Origin: Ohtaekwangia sp966211525
GTDB lineage: Bacteria; Bacteroidota; Bacteroidia; Cytophagales; Cyclobacteriaceae
DNA length: 64,000 nt
NCBI GenBank assembly: GCA_966211525.1
Contig: CBIHOZ010000011.1
Coordinates: 1-64,000 of the forward strand
Direction: 5' to 3'
The notes under the pieces: model-generated
What the model saw: the letters and a program-made list of their open reading frames with translations, nothing else
Told to the model about the DNA's origin: nothing
Database searches by the model: none
Translations under genes and position numbers: made by a program
In this document: positions 33,144 through 42,400 of the stretch, in pieces
Numbering within the stretch: the stretch's first letter is position 1
Layout: each line of letters starts with the position of its first letter

Positions 33144-33719
33144 ATGCAAAAATTCTCCCTGATCATTTTACTCTTCATACTTCTAAGCGCATGTTCGCGC
33201 ACTGTTACCCGTGTTGATCCTTCACAACAAGTTGACCTGAGCGGTCGCTGGAATGATACCGACTCGCGCACCGTTGCCGATAAGATGATCTACGATCTCT
33301 TCGACTCTGAGACATTCAAAAATTACGCAAAGCAACTCGGACGTAAACCTGTTATCGTGGTGGGTCCCATCCGTAATAAAACATCCGAGCATATCGATGC
33401 CGATAACTATGTAAAAAAGTTTGAAGTTGTGATTCACAATTCGGCTATAGCTGAGATTGTAGAGTCTGGTGAGTTCAGAGATAAACTTCGTACCGAACGC
33501 AGCGAGCAACAAGACTTCGCTTCATCCGCGACAGCAAAACAATTTGGAAAAGAGATCGGGGCAGACCTGATGTTGTTTGGCGAGATGACTTCCGAAACCG
33601 ATACGTATAACAAGAAGCGTGTGGTAAACTATGTCACCACGTTATTCCTTACCGACATTGAAACCAGTAAGCGCATCTGGTACGGTCAGGATGAGATCAA
33701 GAAGATTGTCAAGAACTGA
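33144..33719 (+). CDS. LpoB-like penicillin-binding-protein activator
   Basis: 191 residues from ATG at 33144; the longer frame to 33042 is rejected because the signal MQKFSLIILLFILLSAC, with lipobox LLSAC and Cys17, begins here. The domain (VDLSGRWNDTDSRTVADKMI, then KPVIVVGPIRNKTSEHIDAD) is the LpoB/FlgO-like alpha-beta fold. In Enterobacteria LpoB activates PBP1b from the outer membrane. The COG3014 lipoprotein gene follows 28 bases later, a pairing that recurs in bacteria, so both may work in envelope growth or stress. Confidence 0.85.
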   Translation: MQKFSLIILLFILLSACSRTVTRVDPSQQVDLSGRWNDTDSRTVADKMIYDLFDSETFKNYAKQLGRKPVIVVGPIRNKTSEHIDADNYVKKFEVVIHNSAIAEIVESGEFRDKLRTERSEQQDFASSATAKQFGKEIGADLMLFGEMTSETDTYNKKRVVNYVTTLFLTDIETSKRIWYGQDEIKKIVKN

Positions 33720-33747
33720 TTGAGTCATTCATTGTCTTGCACGCATC

Positions 33748-35205
33748 ATGGACAATCTATACCAGCAGAAAAAAACAGTTCGGCCCGCAGTAACAAAAGT
33801 TATCAGGCAGATTGTTTTGCTATATATTCCGGTGGTGCTGCTCATCAGTAGTTGCGCTACCTATTACCAGAAGAACTTTGATTTCAACACCGAGTTCGAG
33901 CGGGGCGATCTGCAACGCGCACTGGCAACACTGGAGAAGAACAACAAGCAGGAACACGGCCGCTCGCGTTTCATTTACATGGTAAACAACGGCTTGTTGC
34001 TGTCGATACTCGGGCGCTACGAAGAGAGCAATGCATACTTCGAAAAAGCTTTTCTCTTTGGTGAAGATTATCACATCAATTACCTCAACGAAGCTGCTTC
34101 CTATTTTACCAATCCGTCCGTAACCATTTATCACGGTGAAGATCACGAGCACCTGATGTTGCTATACTATAAAGCGCTCAATTATCTGAAGATGAAGAAG
34201 TATGAGGAAGCGCTGGTGGAATGCAGGCGACTCAACATACGGCTGAATCAACTGAGCGATAAATATACTTCGGAAGAACGGTATCAGCGCGATGCCTTCG
34301 TCAATACATTAATGGGCATTATATACCAGGCCGACAAAGATTATAACAACGCATTTATAGCGTATCGCAATGCCCTGGAAGTATACGAGAATGACTATGC
34401 AAAAATGTTCGGTATGAAAGTGCCCGATCAGTTGAAGTATGATCTGATCAACACTGCTACCTGGACAGGCTTTACCAAAGAAGCCGATGAGTATAAAGAA
34501 CGGTTTTGCATTCCCGAGTATAAACCAACAACACCCGAAGCAGACCTGGTCTTTTTCTGGCACAACGGACTTGCTCCTATAAAAAGTGAATGGAGTATAA
34601 ATTTTGCCATCGATAAAGGATCGAACAACGGAGTTGTATTCAGCAACCCGGAGCTCGGCCTGGTATTTCCATTTGAGTTAGGGGAGGATGAGGATAAGAA
34701 ACGATCTGACCTTACCGACCTGCATGTATTTCGTGTAGCGTTTCCAAGATATATGGAGCGCCCGTTGTATTACAAAAGTGGAGACCTGATGCTGGGTGAT
34801 AAAAGTTATCCGCTGGAACTGGCAGAAGATGTTAACAAGGTAGCGTTCTATAGTTTGAAGAAACGCATGGTGCAGGAGTTCAGTAAAGGGTTGCTGCGTG
34901 CTGCACTCAAGAAAGTAACTGAGCAAAGTCTGCGCAAGGAAAATGAAAGTCTGGGTGCTGTGATGGGACTTGTAAACGCCATGACTGAAAAAGCCGACAC
35001 GCGTAACTGGCAAACATTACCGCACAGTATTTACTATTCGCGTATACCGTTGACGGAAGGTGCCAACGAAGTAAAGCTATCGCTGAAGACTGCTGACGGC
35101 CAGGTTACACCGCATGATTTTACATACCAGGTGAAGAAAGGTCAAACACTTTTTCATACCTTTTCATCGTTAGAGAGTACATCGGCACCGTACCGGTATT
35201 ATTAA
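33748..35205 (+). CDS. COG3014-family lipoprotein with TPR-like repeats
   Basis: 485 residues. A signal with lipobox LLISSC (Cys36) follows 20 residues of basic leader. The N-terminal half is helical repeats (FERGDLQRALATLEKN, LGRYEESNAYFEKAFLFGED, YYKALNYLKMKKYEEALVEC, TLMGIIYQADKDYNNAFIAY). The C-terminal half has strands and ends with a FTYQVKKGQTLFHTF segment. This is the COG3014 layout. The family has no settled role; gene pairing with LpoB suggests peptidoglycan or lipoprotein regulation. It is probably on the periplasmic face of the outer membrane. Confidence 0.85.
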   Translation: MDNLYQQKKTVRPAVTKVIRQIVLLYIPVVLLISSCATYYQKNFDFNTEFERGDLQRALATLEKNNKQEHGRSRFIYMVNNGLLLSILGRYEESNAYFEKAFLFGEDYHINYLNEAASYFTNPSVTIYHGEDHEHLMLLYYKALNYLKMKKYEEALVECRRLNIRLNQLSDKYTSEERYQRDAFVNTLMGIIYQADKDYNNAFIAYRNALEVYENDYAKMFGMKVPDQLKYDLINTATWTGFTKEADEYKERFCIPEYKPTTPEADLVFFWHNGLAPIKSEWSINFAIDKGSNNGVVFSNPELGLVFPFELGEDEDKKRSDLTDLHVFRVAFPRYMERPLYYKSGDLMLGDKSYPLELAEDVNKVAFYSLKKRMVQEFSKGLLRAALKKVTEQSLRKENESLGAVMGLVNAMTEKADTRNWQTLPHSIYYSRIPLTEGANEVKLSLKTADGQVTPHDFTYQVKKGQTLFHTFSSLESTSAPYRYY

Positions 35206-35443
35206 ACCATGAACATGTATACTTCCGAAGGAAAAGACTGTTTGTCTACACGTCACAAATTTATCCGCATATACCGGCAGATAGTCCTCGAAGTTGTTGA
35301 TTCATTCCCTCAAATCGGCATATTGACTGTTCAATATGTACCTACCTTTAGGATGATTGGTGAATTTCGTTTACCTTTAATCCCAAAAGCCAGAGTATGA
35401 ATGGCTTACATTTTTTAACTTTACGCGCCTTAATTCTATTTTT
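35206..35443. other. Spacer with a weak hairpin and -7-like boxes
   Basis: The frame at 35209-35400 here has no recognisable domain and is probably not a gene. TTTACCTTTAATC and TAACTTTA (35416-35423) resemble -7 boxes; the second lies 20 bases before the next gene. AAGCCA...TGGCTT followed by ACATTTTTT (about 35388-35416) is a weak terminator-like hairpin. Confidence 0.35.
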
Positions 35444-36484
35444 TTGAAGCGTTACGCTGTAATAATCGCCCTGCTCACAGTGATGCTGACAACAGCTTCG
35501 GATGTACTCGCTCAATACGAGAACGAGAAGGACGCTTCTATTCCGTTGGAGTATTTCTATGTGAAGCGCCAGGGACCCAGTGGGCTTCGTAAGATCTTAA
35601 GCAAAGTTACTTTTGGTTTAAGTACTGGCTACGGCAATACAACATTCAAGCATAGCCTCGATGGCTTTGGTGTATTGCAGAACCCGGATTCAATGCCCAA
35701 ACTTTTTCGTCCGGCAAGTACAGCATCCGGATATTCGAACTGGATAAACCGTGTTCAGTCTTCCGGTAATACCGTACAACCCGGAGCATTCCTCGCGAAC
35801 TCGGATACAACCGAACTTGGCTTTAAAAGTAAAGCATTCAACATTCCGATACGTGCTACCTTACACGTTGAGATCAGCCGCTACAAGATACGTTTAGGCG
35901 GAGGTTACTCGTTCGAGTATACCAATGTCGGCGATTTCAAACCAACCAATTACTCCGATCAGATCAGCACATACTCATCCGAAGTATCAAGCTTCTTCCT
36001 GAAGAAATACTTTTTGATGCTGGGTGCACCGGTATATCGTTACAACGAATACCTGCTGGTGGTTGATGCCAACATCGGTGGCTATAAACTCGGCAGCAAG
36101 TTCGACAACAGCGTTATCAAGAAAGGAATATACTTCAACTTTGGTGTAGCGGTTGAACGCGAGATGTCAGAATACTTCAGGTTGTTTGTTCGTCCATCGT
36201 ACGAGATCAAAGGCTATAAGATCAGCATGCCGGAGAGTGGTCCGAGCATCAGTCATAAGCTCAATGCATTCTATATCAACGTAGGGGCTACCTACAGAAT
36301 CCCGGAGCTCCGCAGATGTTTTCTCAAGACTTGTCATGCGCAGATGAATCATGCACATGGTAATCGCGAGTATCGCAGCCGAAGACATCCGATCTATAAA
36401 AAACAGAATCCACACTACGGAGAAAACTATCCGAACCTGATCAAGTATAAAGGCAAGAACAAGAAAAAGCTAAATCCTTACTAA
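35444..36484 (+). CDS. Outer-membrane beta-barrel protein
   Basis: 346 residues. TTG at 35444 is the start: the signal peptide MKRYAVIIALLTVMLTTASD ending at AQ begins there, and no upstream ATG exists. After EYFYVKRQGPSGLRKIL come strands of an outer-membrane barrel (FGLSTGYGNTTF, IRLGGGYSFEYTN, YFLMLGAPVYRYN, IYFNFGVAVEREM). The last 45 residues are unusually basic and His/Asn-rich (YRSRRHPIYKKQNPHYGENY) and would follow the barrel. The role is unknown. It stands alone before gyrA. Confidence 0.75.
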   Translation: MKRYAVIIALLTVMLTTASDVLAQYENEKDASIPLEYFYVKRQGPSGLRKILSKVTFGLSTGYGNTTFKHSLDGFGVLQNPDSMPKLFRPASTASGYSNWINRVQSSGNTVQPGAFLANSDTTELGFKSKAFNIPIRATLHVEISRYKIRLGGGYSFEYTNVGDFKPTNYSDQISTYSSEVSSFFLKKYFLMLGAPVYRYNEYLLVVDANIGGYKLGSKFDNSVIKKGIYFNFGVAVEREMSEYFRLFVRPSYEIKGYKISMPESGPSISHKLNAFYINVGATYRIPELRRCFLKTCHAQMNHAHGNREYRSRRHPIYKKQNPHYGENYPNLIKYKGKNKKKLNPY

Positions 36485-36520
36485 AGCTTTTGATAGGTAT
36501 ATATTTGATTTTTAGTAATA

Positions 36521-36528
36521 TACCTTTG
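36521..36528 (+). promoter_or_regulatory. Perfect -7 box in the gyrA leader
   Basis: TACCTTTG fits TAnnTTTG exactly, 237 bases before gyrA. The nearest TTG words give spacers of 13 and 28, so its -33 element is unclear. A second, weaker candidate is TATCTTGC at 36711, 23 bases after TTG 36685-36687. Confidence 0.4.
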
Positions 36529-36764
36529 CCTCTTTTTCCTCATCAAACAAGTTTTAAAAACCATCATCGTTACGTGATGAAATACCGCGCGGGTATCATC
36601 CGTTCTGTTTTGTAAAACACAAACTATAGGTTCACTCACAAGGCTTTCACGCTCGTGTAAAAAAGTCAATATTAACCCGATTTTTTGAGCCTTAAAGTGG
36701 TAACTTTTACTATCTTGCGTGGCTTTAAAAAACGCTTATTCAAGCTAAAAACAAACGATTTTAG

Positions 36765-39371
36765 ATGGCAGAAGAAACTGGTGGTCTGACCCCTGGAAGG
36801 CAGAGTATAATCCCGATCAATATCGAAGATGAAATGCGTGGTGCGTACATCGATTATTCGATGTCGGTAATCATTTCACGCGCGCTTCCCGATGTACGGG
36901 ATGGATTGAAACCTGTACACCGCAGAGTGTTGTACGGAATGTTGGAGCTGGGTGTAAACTACAATAAGCCCTATAAGAAATCAGCCAGAATTGTAGGGGA
37001 GGTATTGGGTAAATATCACCCGCACGGAGATGCATCGGTATACGATACGATGGTGCGTATGGCACAAGACTGGTCGCTTCGCTATACATTGGTGGATGGC
37101 CAGGGTAACTTCGGTTCGATCGATGGTGACTCACCCGCAGCGATGCGTTATACCGAAGCGCGTCTTCGCAGAATTGCAGAAGAGATGCTCTCGGATATCA
37201 ACAAAGATACCGTTGACTTCCAACCTAACTTTGACGACTCTTTAACAGAGCCTACCGTATTGCCTGCGAAGATCCCGAACCTGTTGGTGAACGGTTCTTC
37301 CGGTATAGCAGTAGGTATGGCTACCAACATGGCTCCGCATAACCTGCGCGAAGTTGTAGATGGTGTAGTAGCCTATATAGATAACAACGAGATTACGATA
37401 CCCGAGCTGATGAAGTTCATCACAGCTCCTGATTTCCCTACGGGTGCATTGATCTATGGTTACTCCGGTGTACAGGAAGCTTTCCTAACCGGTCGTGGTA
37501 AAGTATTGATGCGCGCCAAGGCAGAGATCGTTACATCGCCTACCGGTAAAGATCAGATTATCGTAACCGAGATACCGTATATGGTAAACAAGGCGCAGAT
37601 GATCGAGAAGACCGCAGCTCTTGTAAACGATAAGAAGATAGAAGGTATATCCGATATACGCGATGAGTCAGATCGCGAAGGCTATCGCATCGTATATGAT
37701 CTCAAGAAAGACGCGATACCAAATATAGTCTTAAACAACCTTTTCAAATATACTCAGCTTCAGTCCTCATTTGGTGTTAACAACGTGGCGCTTGTAAAAG
37801 GCCGCCCGATGACGCTGAACCTGAAAGACCAGATCAAGTACTTCGTAGAACATCGTCATGATGTAATTGTACGAAGAACAAAATTTGAACTGGCCGAAGC
37901 AGAACGCAGAGCTCATATACTGGAAGGTTACCTGATCGCACTCGATCACCTCGATGAAGTGATCAGCCTCATCCGTAACTCAAAAGATCCGGATACAGCA
38001 CGCGAAGGATTGATGTCACGCTTCGGCTTGTCAGAGATCCAGGCGAAAGCGATCCTCGACATGCGTCTGCAAAGACTTACCGGTCTGGAACGCGATAAGA
38101 TCCAGCAGGAGTATAAAGAAGTGATGGAACTCATCGATCGCCTCAGAAATATACTTGCGAACGAACCGCTTCGTATGGAGATCATCAAGAACGAGTTGCT
38201 GGAGATCAGAGAACGTTACGGCGATGACCGCAGAACAACGGTAGTACATAACGAAGATGATATTACGGTAGAAGATATGATCCCGAACGAAGAGATGGTG
38301 ATCACCATTTCCAACCAGGGGTATATCAAACGCACGTCACTCTCTGAATACAGAACGCAGGGCAGAGGAGGCGTTGGTTCCAAAGGCGTTACCACAAAAG
38401 ATGACGACTTCACGGAACACTTATTTATAGCACAGGCCCATAACTACCTGTTGATCTTTACCGATCAGGGTAAAGTATATTGGAAGAAAGTATACGAGAT
38501 ACCGGAAGGTAACAAAATCTCGAAGGGCAGAGCGGTTCAGAACCTGATCAATATAGAGTCCGGCGATACCGTTCGTGCCATCATCAACGTGAAGACCCTC
38601 ACGGATGAACGGTATATCAACAACAACTACGTGGTGCTGTGTACTGAGAAAGGTACGATCAAGAAAACATCACTGGAAGAATACTCTCGTCCGCGTCAGG
38701 GAGGTATCAACGCGATTACCATTCATGAAGGTGATCGTCTGTTGAATGCATCGCTCACCAATGGAAACAACCACATCATCATCGCGAAGAGCGAAGGTAA
38801 AGCGGTACATTTCCATGAGTCAGATGTTCGTCCGATGGGACGTAACGCATCCGGTGTGCGTGGTGTGAGTCTTGATTCGGATACCGACAAAGTTATAGGC
38901 ATGGTATGTATTACACGTGCCGATGCTAACTTACTGGTGGTATCGGAAAATGGTTACGGTAAACGTTCACTCATTGACGACTACCGGATTACCAAGCGTG
39001 GCGGTATAGGTGTAAAGACGTTTATGATTACCGAGAAAACTGGCAAACTTGTTGCCATTAAGGAGGTTGTTGATGACGATGAATTGATGATCATAAACCG
39101 CTCCGGTATTACCATACGTATCAAAGTCAGTGAATTACGCGTGATGGGACGTGCTACACAAGGTGTACGCCTCATTAAACTGAACGATGATGACCGTATC
39201 TCATCTGTGGAGAAAATACAACAGATTGTAGAGGTTAAGAACGATGCGAGCGATGCGCCTCAACTCCCTCCGCCAAGTGAAATGCCACCCGCTGTATCGG
39301 ACGAAGATATAGATGATGATGCGCCTGAAGCAGCGGAAGACGACAACACTGAAAACAATAACCCACAATAA
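36765..39371 (+). CDS. gyrA: DNA gyrase subunit A
   Basis: 868 residues. The catalytic Tyr129 lies in SPAAMRYTEARL. The N-terminal winged helix region includes KPVHRRVLYGM and KYHPHGDASVYDTMVRMAQ, and the C-terminal pinwheel domain has a GyrA-box-like GRGGVGSKGV near residue 535, then six beta blades. The tail is acidic (DEDIDDDAPEAAEDD). The quinolone-contact position equal to E. coli Ser83 is Ala90 here (HGDASVYD). It introduces negative supercoils with GyrB, which is not in this window. Confidence 0.97.
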   Translation: MAEETGGLTPGRQSIIPINIEDEMRGAYIDYSMSVIISRALPDVRDGLKPVHRRVLYGMLELGVNYNKPYKKSARIVGEVLGKYHPHGDASVYDTMVRMAQDWSLRYTLVDGQGNFGSIDGDSPAAMRYTEARLRRIAEEMLSDINKDTVDFQPNFDDSLTEPTVLPAKIPNLLVNGSSGIAVGMATNMAPHNLREVVDGVVAYIDNNEITIPELMKFITAPDFPTGALIYGYSGVQEAFLTGRGKVLMRAKAEIVTSPTGKDQIIVTEIPYMVNKAQMIEKTAALVNDKKIEGISDIRDESDREGYRIVYDLKKDAIPNIVLNNLFKYTQLQSSFGVNNVALVKGRPMTLNLKDQIKYFVEHRHDVIVRRTKFELAEAERRAHILEGYLIALDHLDEVISLIRNSKDPDTAREGLMSRFGLSEIQAKAILDMRLQRLTGLERDKIQQEYKEVMELIDRLRNILANEPLRMEIIKNELLEIRERYGDDRRTTVVHNEDDITVEDMIPNEEMVITISNQGYIKRTSLSEYRTQGRGGVGSKGVTTKDDDFTEHLFIAQAHNYLLIFTDQGKVYWKKVYEIPEGNKISKGRAVQNLINIESGDTVRAIINVKTLTDERYINNNYVVLCTEKGTIKKTSLEEYSRPRQGGINAITIHEGDRLLNASLTNGNNHIIIAKSEGKAVHFHESDVRPMGRNASGVRGVSLDSDTDKVIGMVCITRADANLLVVSENGYGKRSLIDDYRITKRGGIGVKTFMITEKTGKLVAIKEVVDDDELMIINRSGITIRIKVSELRVMGRATQGVRLIKLNDDDRISSVEKIQQIVEVKNDASDAPQLPPPSEMPPAVSDEDIDDDAPEAAEDDNTENNNPQ

Positions 39372-39383
39372 ATAAAACCAACA

Positions 39384-40577
39384 ATGAAAAAGATAGCAGT
39401 TTTATTACTTCTGATCATACCAGGAATGGTGTTGGCGCAGAAAGAAGCAAAGCCGAATATTAATAAAGCCATGACGGCTCTTAAGTCCGGTAAACTTGAC
39501 GAAGCTAAATCTATAATTGATGCAGCTACTACCTACGAAAAAACAATGACCGATGGCAAAACCTGGTTCTACAGAGGTATAATTTACGGTGCTTTGGACA
39601 CCACGTCAAGCTATAATTCTACTGAAAACCTCGCATCAATAGCTGCTGAATCTTTGAAGAAAGCGGATGAACTGAGCAAAGGTAAAGCGTCTACATACTT
39701 TGTACAGGATAACAACGGTGGTATGCTGTTGTACGATCAGGCTGTTACCAGCATCAGCAACTCATACCTGGTGAAAGGTGATAAAGCTTTTAACGGTGAA
39801 GATTTCAAAGGTGCATTAAAGCAATTTGAAAAAGGTATAGCTTTCAAATCAAACAAACCTGATACTACTTTCTATGAGTACGCAGGATACGCTGCCTACA
39901 ACGCAGAAGAAAGAAAGAAGGCTACTGAATACCTTGCAAAATACGCTGAACTTGGCGGAAGAAGAACACAGGCTTTGACGATGCCGGCATTGCTTGCATA
40001 CGAAGATCAGGACTATGAGTCAGCACTTACCAACGCACAGGCTGTATTGAAGATCATTCCTAACCACAAGGATATGAAAGCCGTTGAGTTGAACTCACTG
40101 ATCCAGTTGAAGAAATATGACCTGGCTGCTCAAAATCTTGAAGCAAGCGTAAAAGCAAATCCGAACGATGCACAAAGCTTATACCTGTTGGGTGTATTGA
40201 ACACCGAGCTTGGTAAAATGGAAGATGCAAAAGCAAACTTTGAAGCAGCGCTGAAAGTGCAACCCGATTATTTCGATGCACAGTTCAACTTAGCAAATTA
40301 CTACCTCGTTGAAATCGACAAGACTTCAAAGGCTATTAACGAATTAGGTATAGCTGCAGCGAACGCAAAGAAAAAGCAGGCACTTGTACAGACACGTGTA
40401 AAGCAAAGCGAAGCTGCTATACCATACCTCGAGAAAGCTGAAAAAATGAAGATACCTTCTAAAGAGGCAGAGATTGAATTGCTGCAGAAGCTGAGCTTGC
40501 TGTACTACTATATAGCAGACGACAAGAACAACGAGCGCGTTACAAAGCGTATGAAGGCTTTAGGCGTTGAAGACTAA
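39384..40577 (+). CDS. Secreted TPR protein
   Basis: 397 residues with a signal peptide (IAVLLLLIIPGMVLAQ) and tandem TPR-like helix pairs: INKAMTALKSGKLDEAKSI, ALKQFEKGIAFKSNKPDTTF, ALLAYEDQDYESALTNAQAV, ELNSLIQLKKYDLAAQNLEA and LYLLGVLNTELGKMEDAKAN. It is probably a periplasmic scaffold protein. It starts 12 bases after gyrA, so read-through from gyrA is likely. A terminator follows at 40619-40652. No specific family name is known to me. Confidence 0.8.
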   Translation: MKKIAVLLLLIIPGMVLAQKEAKPNINKAMTALKSGKLDEAKSIIDAATTYEKTMTDGKTWFYRGIIYGALDTTSSYNSTENLASIAAESLKKADELSKGKASTYFVQDNNGGMLLYDQAVTSISNSYLVKGDKAFNGEDFKGALKQFEKGIAFKSNKPDTTFYEYAGYAAYNAEERKKATEYLAKYAELGGRRTQALTMPALLAYEDQDYESALTNAQAVLKIIPNHKDMKAVELNSLIQLKKYDLAAQNLEASVKANPNDAQSLYLLGVLNTELGKMEDAKANFEAALKVQPDYFDAQFNLANYYLVEIDKTSKAINELGIAAANAKKKQALVQTRVKQSEAAIPYLEKAEKMKIPSKEAEIELLQKLSLLYYYIADDKNNERVTKRMKALGVED

Positions 40578-40601
40578 CCAATAGAAGTTAGTAACACTAA
40601 C

Positions 40602-40617
40602 TATAGTTATAACTATA
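40602..40617. repeat. Perfect 16-bp palindrome
   Basis: TATAGTTATAACTATA reads the same on both strands. It lies 25 bases after the TPR stop and just before the terminator hairpin. It could be an operator or a cruciform; with only one copy in the window, no function can be assigned. Confidence 0.5.
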
Positions 40618-40618
40618 T

Positions 40619-40652
40619 AAGGGGGAAGGGGCGAAAGCTTCTTCCCTTTTTT
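40619..40652 (+). terminator. Rho-independent terminator after the TPR gene
   Basis: AAGGGGGAAG and CTTCTTCCCTT pair with one bulge around a GGGGCGAAAG-like loop, followed by TTTTTT to about 40652. It ends the gyrA-TPR transcript. Confidence 0.75.
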
Positions 40653-40718
40653 AGTGATATATAGGATGGTTGACCCATTTTCTGCTATCTTTCTAGGATA
40701 GTAGAAACCAAACACCCC

Positions 40719-42257
40719 ATGTCAGAAACAGTTATTACCAAAGAACAGAAAAAAACACTTTGGTTCGTCATCTCAGCCTCCTCGGTAGGTACACTCATTG
40801 AATGGTATGACTTCTATATATTCGGAAGTCTGGCAACCATATTATCCGAACAATTTTTTCCCAAGAGTAATCCCACAGCCGCGTTTCTTTCTACGTTGGC
40901 AACATTTGCTGCCGGCTTTATTGTGCGGCCTTTCGGTGCTATAGTCTTTGGCCGGTTGGGCGATATTGTAGGACGGAAATATACTTTCCTGGTAACGCTC
41001 ATCCTGATGGGCGGTTCTACCTTTGCCATTGGTCTCGTGCCGGGCTATGAGTCCATCGGTATATTTGCTCCTATACTGGTGCTCGTGCTTCGCCTGTTGC
41101 AAGGTCTTGCATTAGGAGGCGAGTACGGTGGTGCCGCTACCTATGTAGCCGAACATGCACCAGCTTCTAAACGCGGCTTCTTTACAAGCTTTATACAAAC
41201 CACCGCTACCCTCGGACTCTTTGTTTCGATCGGTGTAATTCTCGCAGTGCGCGAGTCGATGGACATCGTTGAGTTTAACGATTGGGGGTGGCGCATTCCA
41301 TTTATACTCTCCGCTATATTGGTGGGTGTGTCGGTATTTATCCGAATGCGTATGCACGAGTCGCCTTTGTTTGCAAAGATCAAAGCTGAAGGTAAAATAT
41401 CGAAGAATCCGATCAAGGAAAGTTTTGGTAACAAAGAAAACCTCAAGCTGGTGCTCATCGCTTTGTTTGGTGCAGCAGCAGGGCAGGGTGTAGTGTGGTA
41501 TACCGGCCAGTTCTATGCCATGACCTTTATTGAAAAGACCTGTAACGTTGAATTCGTTCAAACCCGGAACATCATTGCGATAGCGTTGCTCATAGGCACT
41601 CCGTTGTTTATATACTTCGGATGGCTGTCTGATAAAGTAGGGCGAAAAATAATAATGATGATCGGGATGATCCTGGCCGTCTTACTATACCGCCCGGTAT
41701 ACAGGCAGATGTACCTGCTTACCGACATTCAATACAAAACTGAAATTCCTTCAGAGAAGAACATCACCAAAAACATTCGTGTTACCGATGCTGGTGATTC
41801 GGTTACGGTAAAGAAAACCATTCATGTTTATGACGATGGCAGTAACCAGATATTAACCAATACTGTCATTCAGAAAAAAGAAGGCGAGCGCACCGTTGAG
41901 GATAAAAAAGAAGTTACGCTCAGCGGTGAACCTTACTATGCACTGATTGGTCTTGTACTGGTACAACTCGTGTTGGTCACCATGGTATACGGACCGATCG
42001 CTGCGTTCCTTGTAGAATTATTCCCGACACGTATTCGCTATACATCGATGTCGCTGCCGTATCACATCGGTAATGGTATCTTCGGGGGACTTACTCCATT
42101 CATTGCTACCATTTTATTCGAGAACAGTAAAACTGCTGAAACTCCGGCAGGCGATCCGCTGGCGGGGTTATGGTACCCAATCATCGTAGCCGCTATTACA
42201 TTTGTCGTGGGTATGATCTTCCTCTCGAACAAGCCGAAGGCAGACGTTGATGAATAA
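40719..42257 (+). CDS. MFS transporter of the MHS (ProP/ShiA-like) type, with insertion
   Basis: 512 residues. Early landmarks are VGTLIEWYDFYIFGSLATIL and RPFGAIVFGRLGDIVGRKYT, the MHS metabolite:H+ symporter signatures, with LRLLQGLALGGEYGGAATYV and the second DKVGRK motif (GWLSDKVGRKIIMMIG). The protein is longer than usual because of about 80 polar residues inserted after the helix ending YRPVYRQM (about 328-408, KKTIHVYDDGSNQILTNTV and more) before transmembrane helix YALIGLVLVQLVLVTMVYG. Substrate unknown; dicarboxylates, betaine and shikimate are typical for the group. Confidence 0.88.
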   Translation: MSETVITKEQKKTLWFVISASSVGTLIEWYDFYIFGSLATILSEQFFPKSNPTAAFLSTLATFAAGFIVRPFGAIVFGRLGDIVGRKYTFLVTLILMGGSTFAIGLVPGYESIGIFAPILVLVLRLLQGLALGGEYGGAATYVAEHAPASKRGFFTSFIQTTATLGLFVSIGVILAVRESMDIVEFNDWGWRIPFILSAILVGVSVFIRMRMHESPLFAKIKAEGKISKNPIKESFGNKENLKLVLIALFGAAAGQGVVWYTGQFYAMTFIEKTCNVEFVQTRNIIAIALLIGTPLFIYFGWLSDKVGRKIIMMIGMILAVLLYRPVYRQMYLLTDIQYKTEIPSEKNITKNIRVTDAGDSVTVKKTIHVYDDGSNQILTNTVIQKKEGERTVEDKKEVTLSGEPYYALIGLVLVQLVLVTMVYGPIAAFLVELFPTRIRYTSMSLPYHIGNGIFGGLTPFIATILFENSKTAETPAGDPLAGLWYPIIVAAITFVVGMIFLSNKPKADVDE

Positions 42258-42263
42258 GGTATC

Positions 42264-42357
42264 CTTTGTGTAACTTAGAGTCTTCTTTGCGTCTTCTTTA
42301 TAGATTAAAAAATCCAATTGCACAGAGAGCTCAAAGAAGGCACAGAGTTACGCAGAG
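42264..42357. repeat. Imperfect inverted repeat spacer (CTTTGTGTAACTT type)
   Basis: Arms 42264-42288 and 42333-42357 are inverted copies with 6 mismatches in 25; the right arm reads AAAGAAGGCACAGAGTTACG. Words of this kind (cacagagttacgcagag) are common in Bacteroidota spacers and look like relics of a family of palindromic repeats. Two ACGGATAAC words follow at 42363 and 42384. Confidence 0.6.
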
Positions 42358-42400
42358 TAAATACGGATAACGATTAACCAATAACGGATAACGCCCCCGG

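Noticed and set aside
35209..35400. 63-residue plus-strand frame
   Set aside because: No domain, signal or family resemblance; it overlaps a -7-like box and hairpin. Probably chance.
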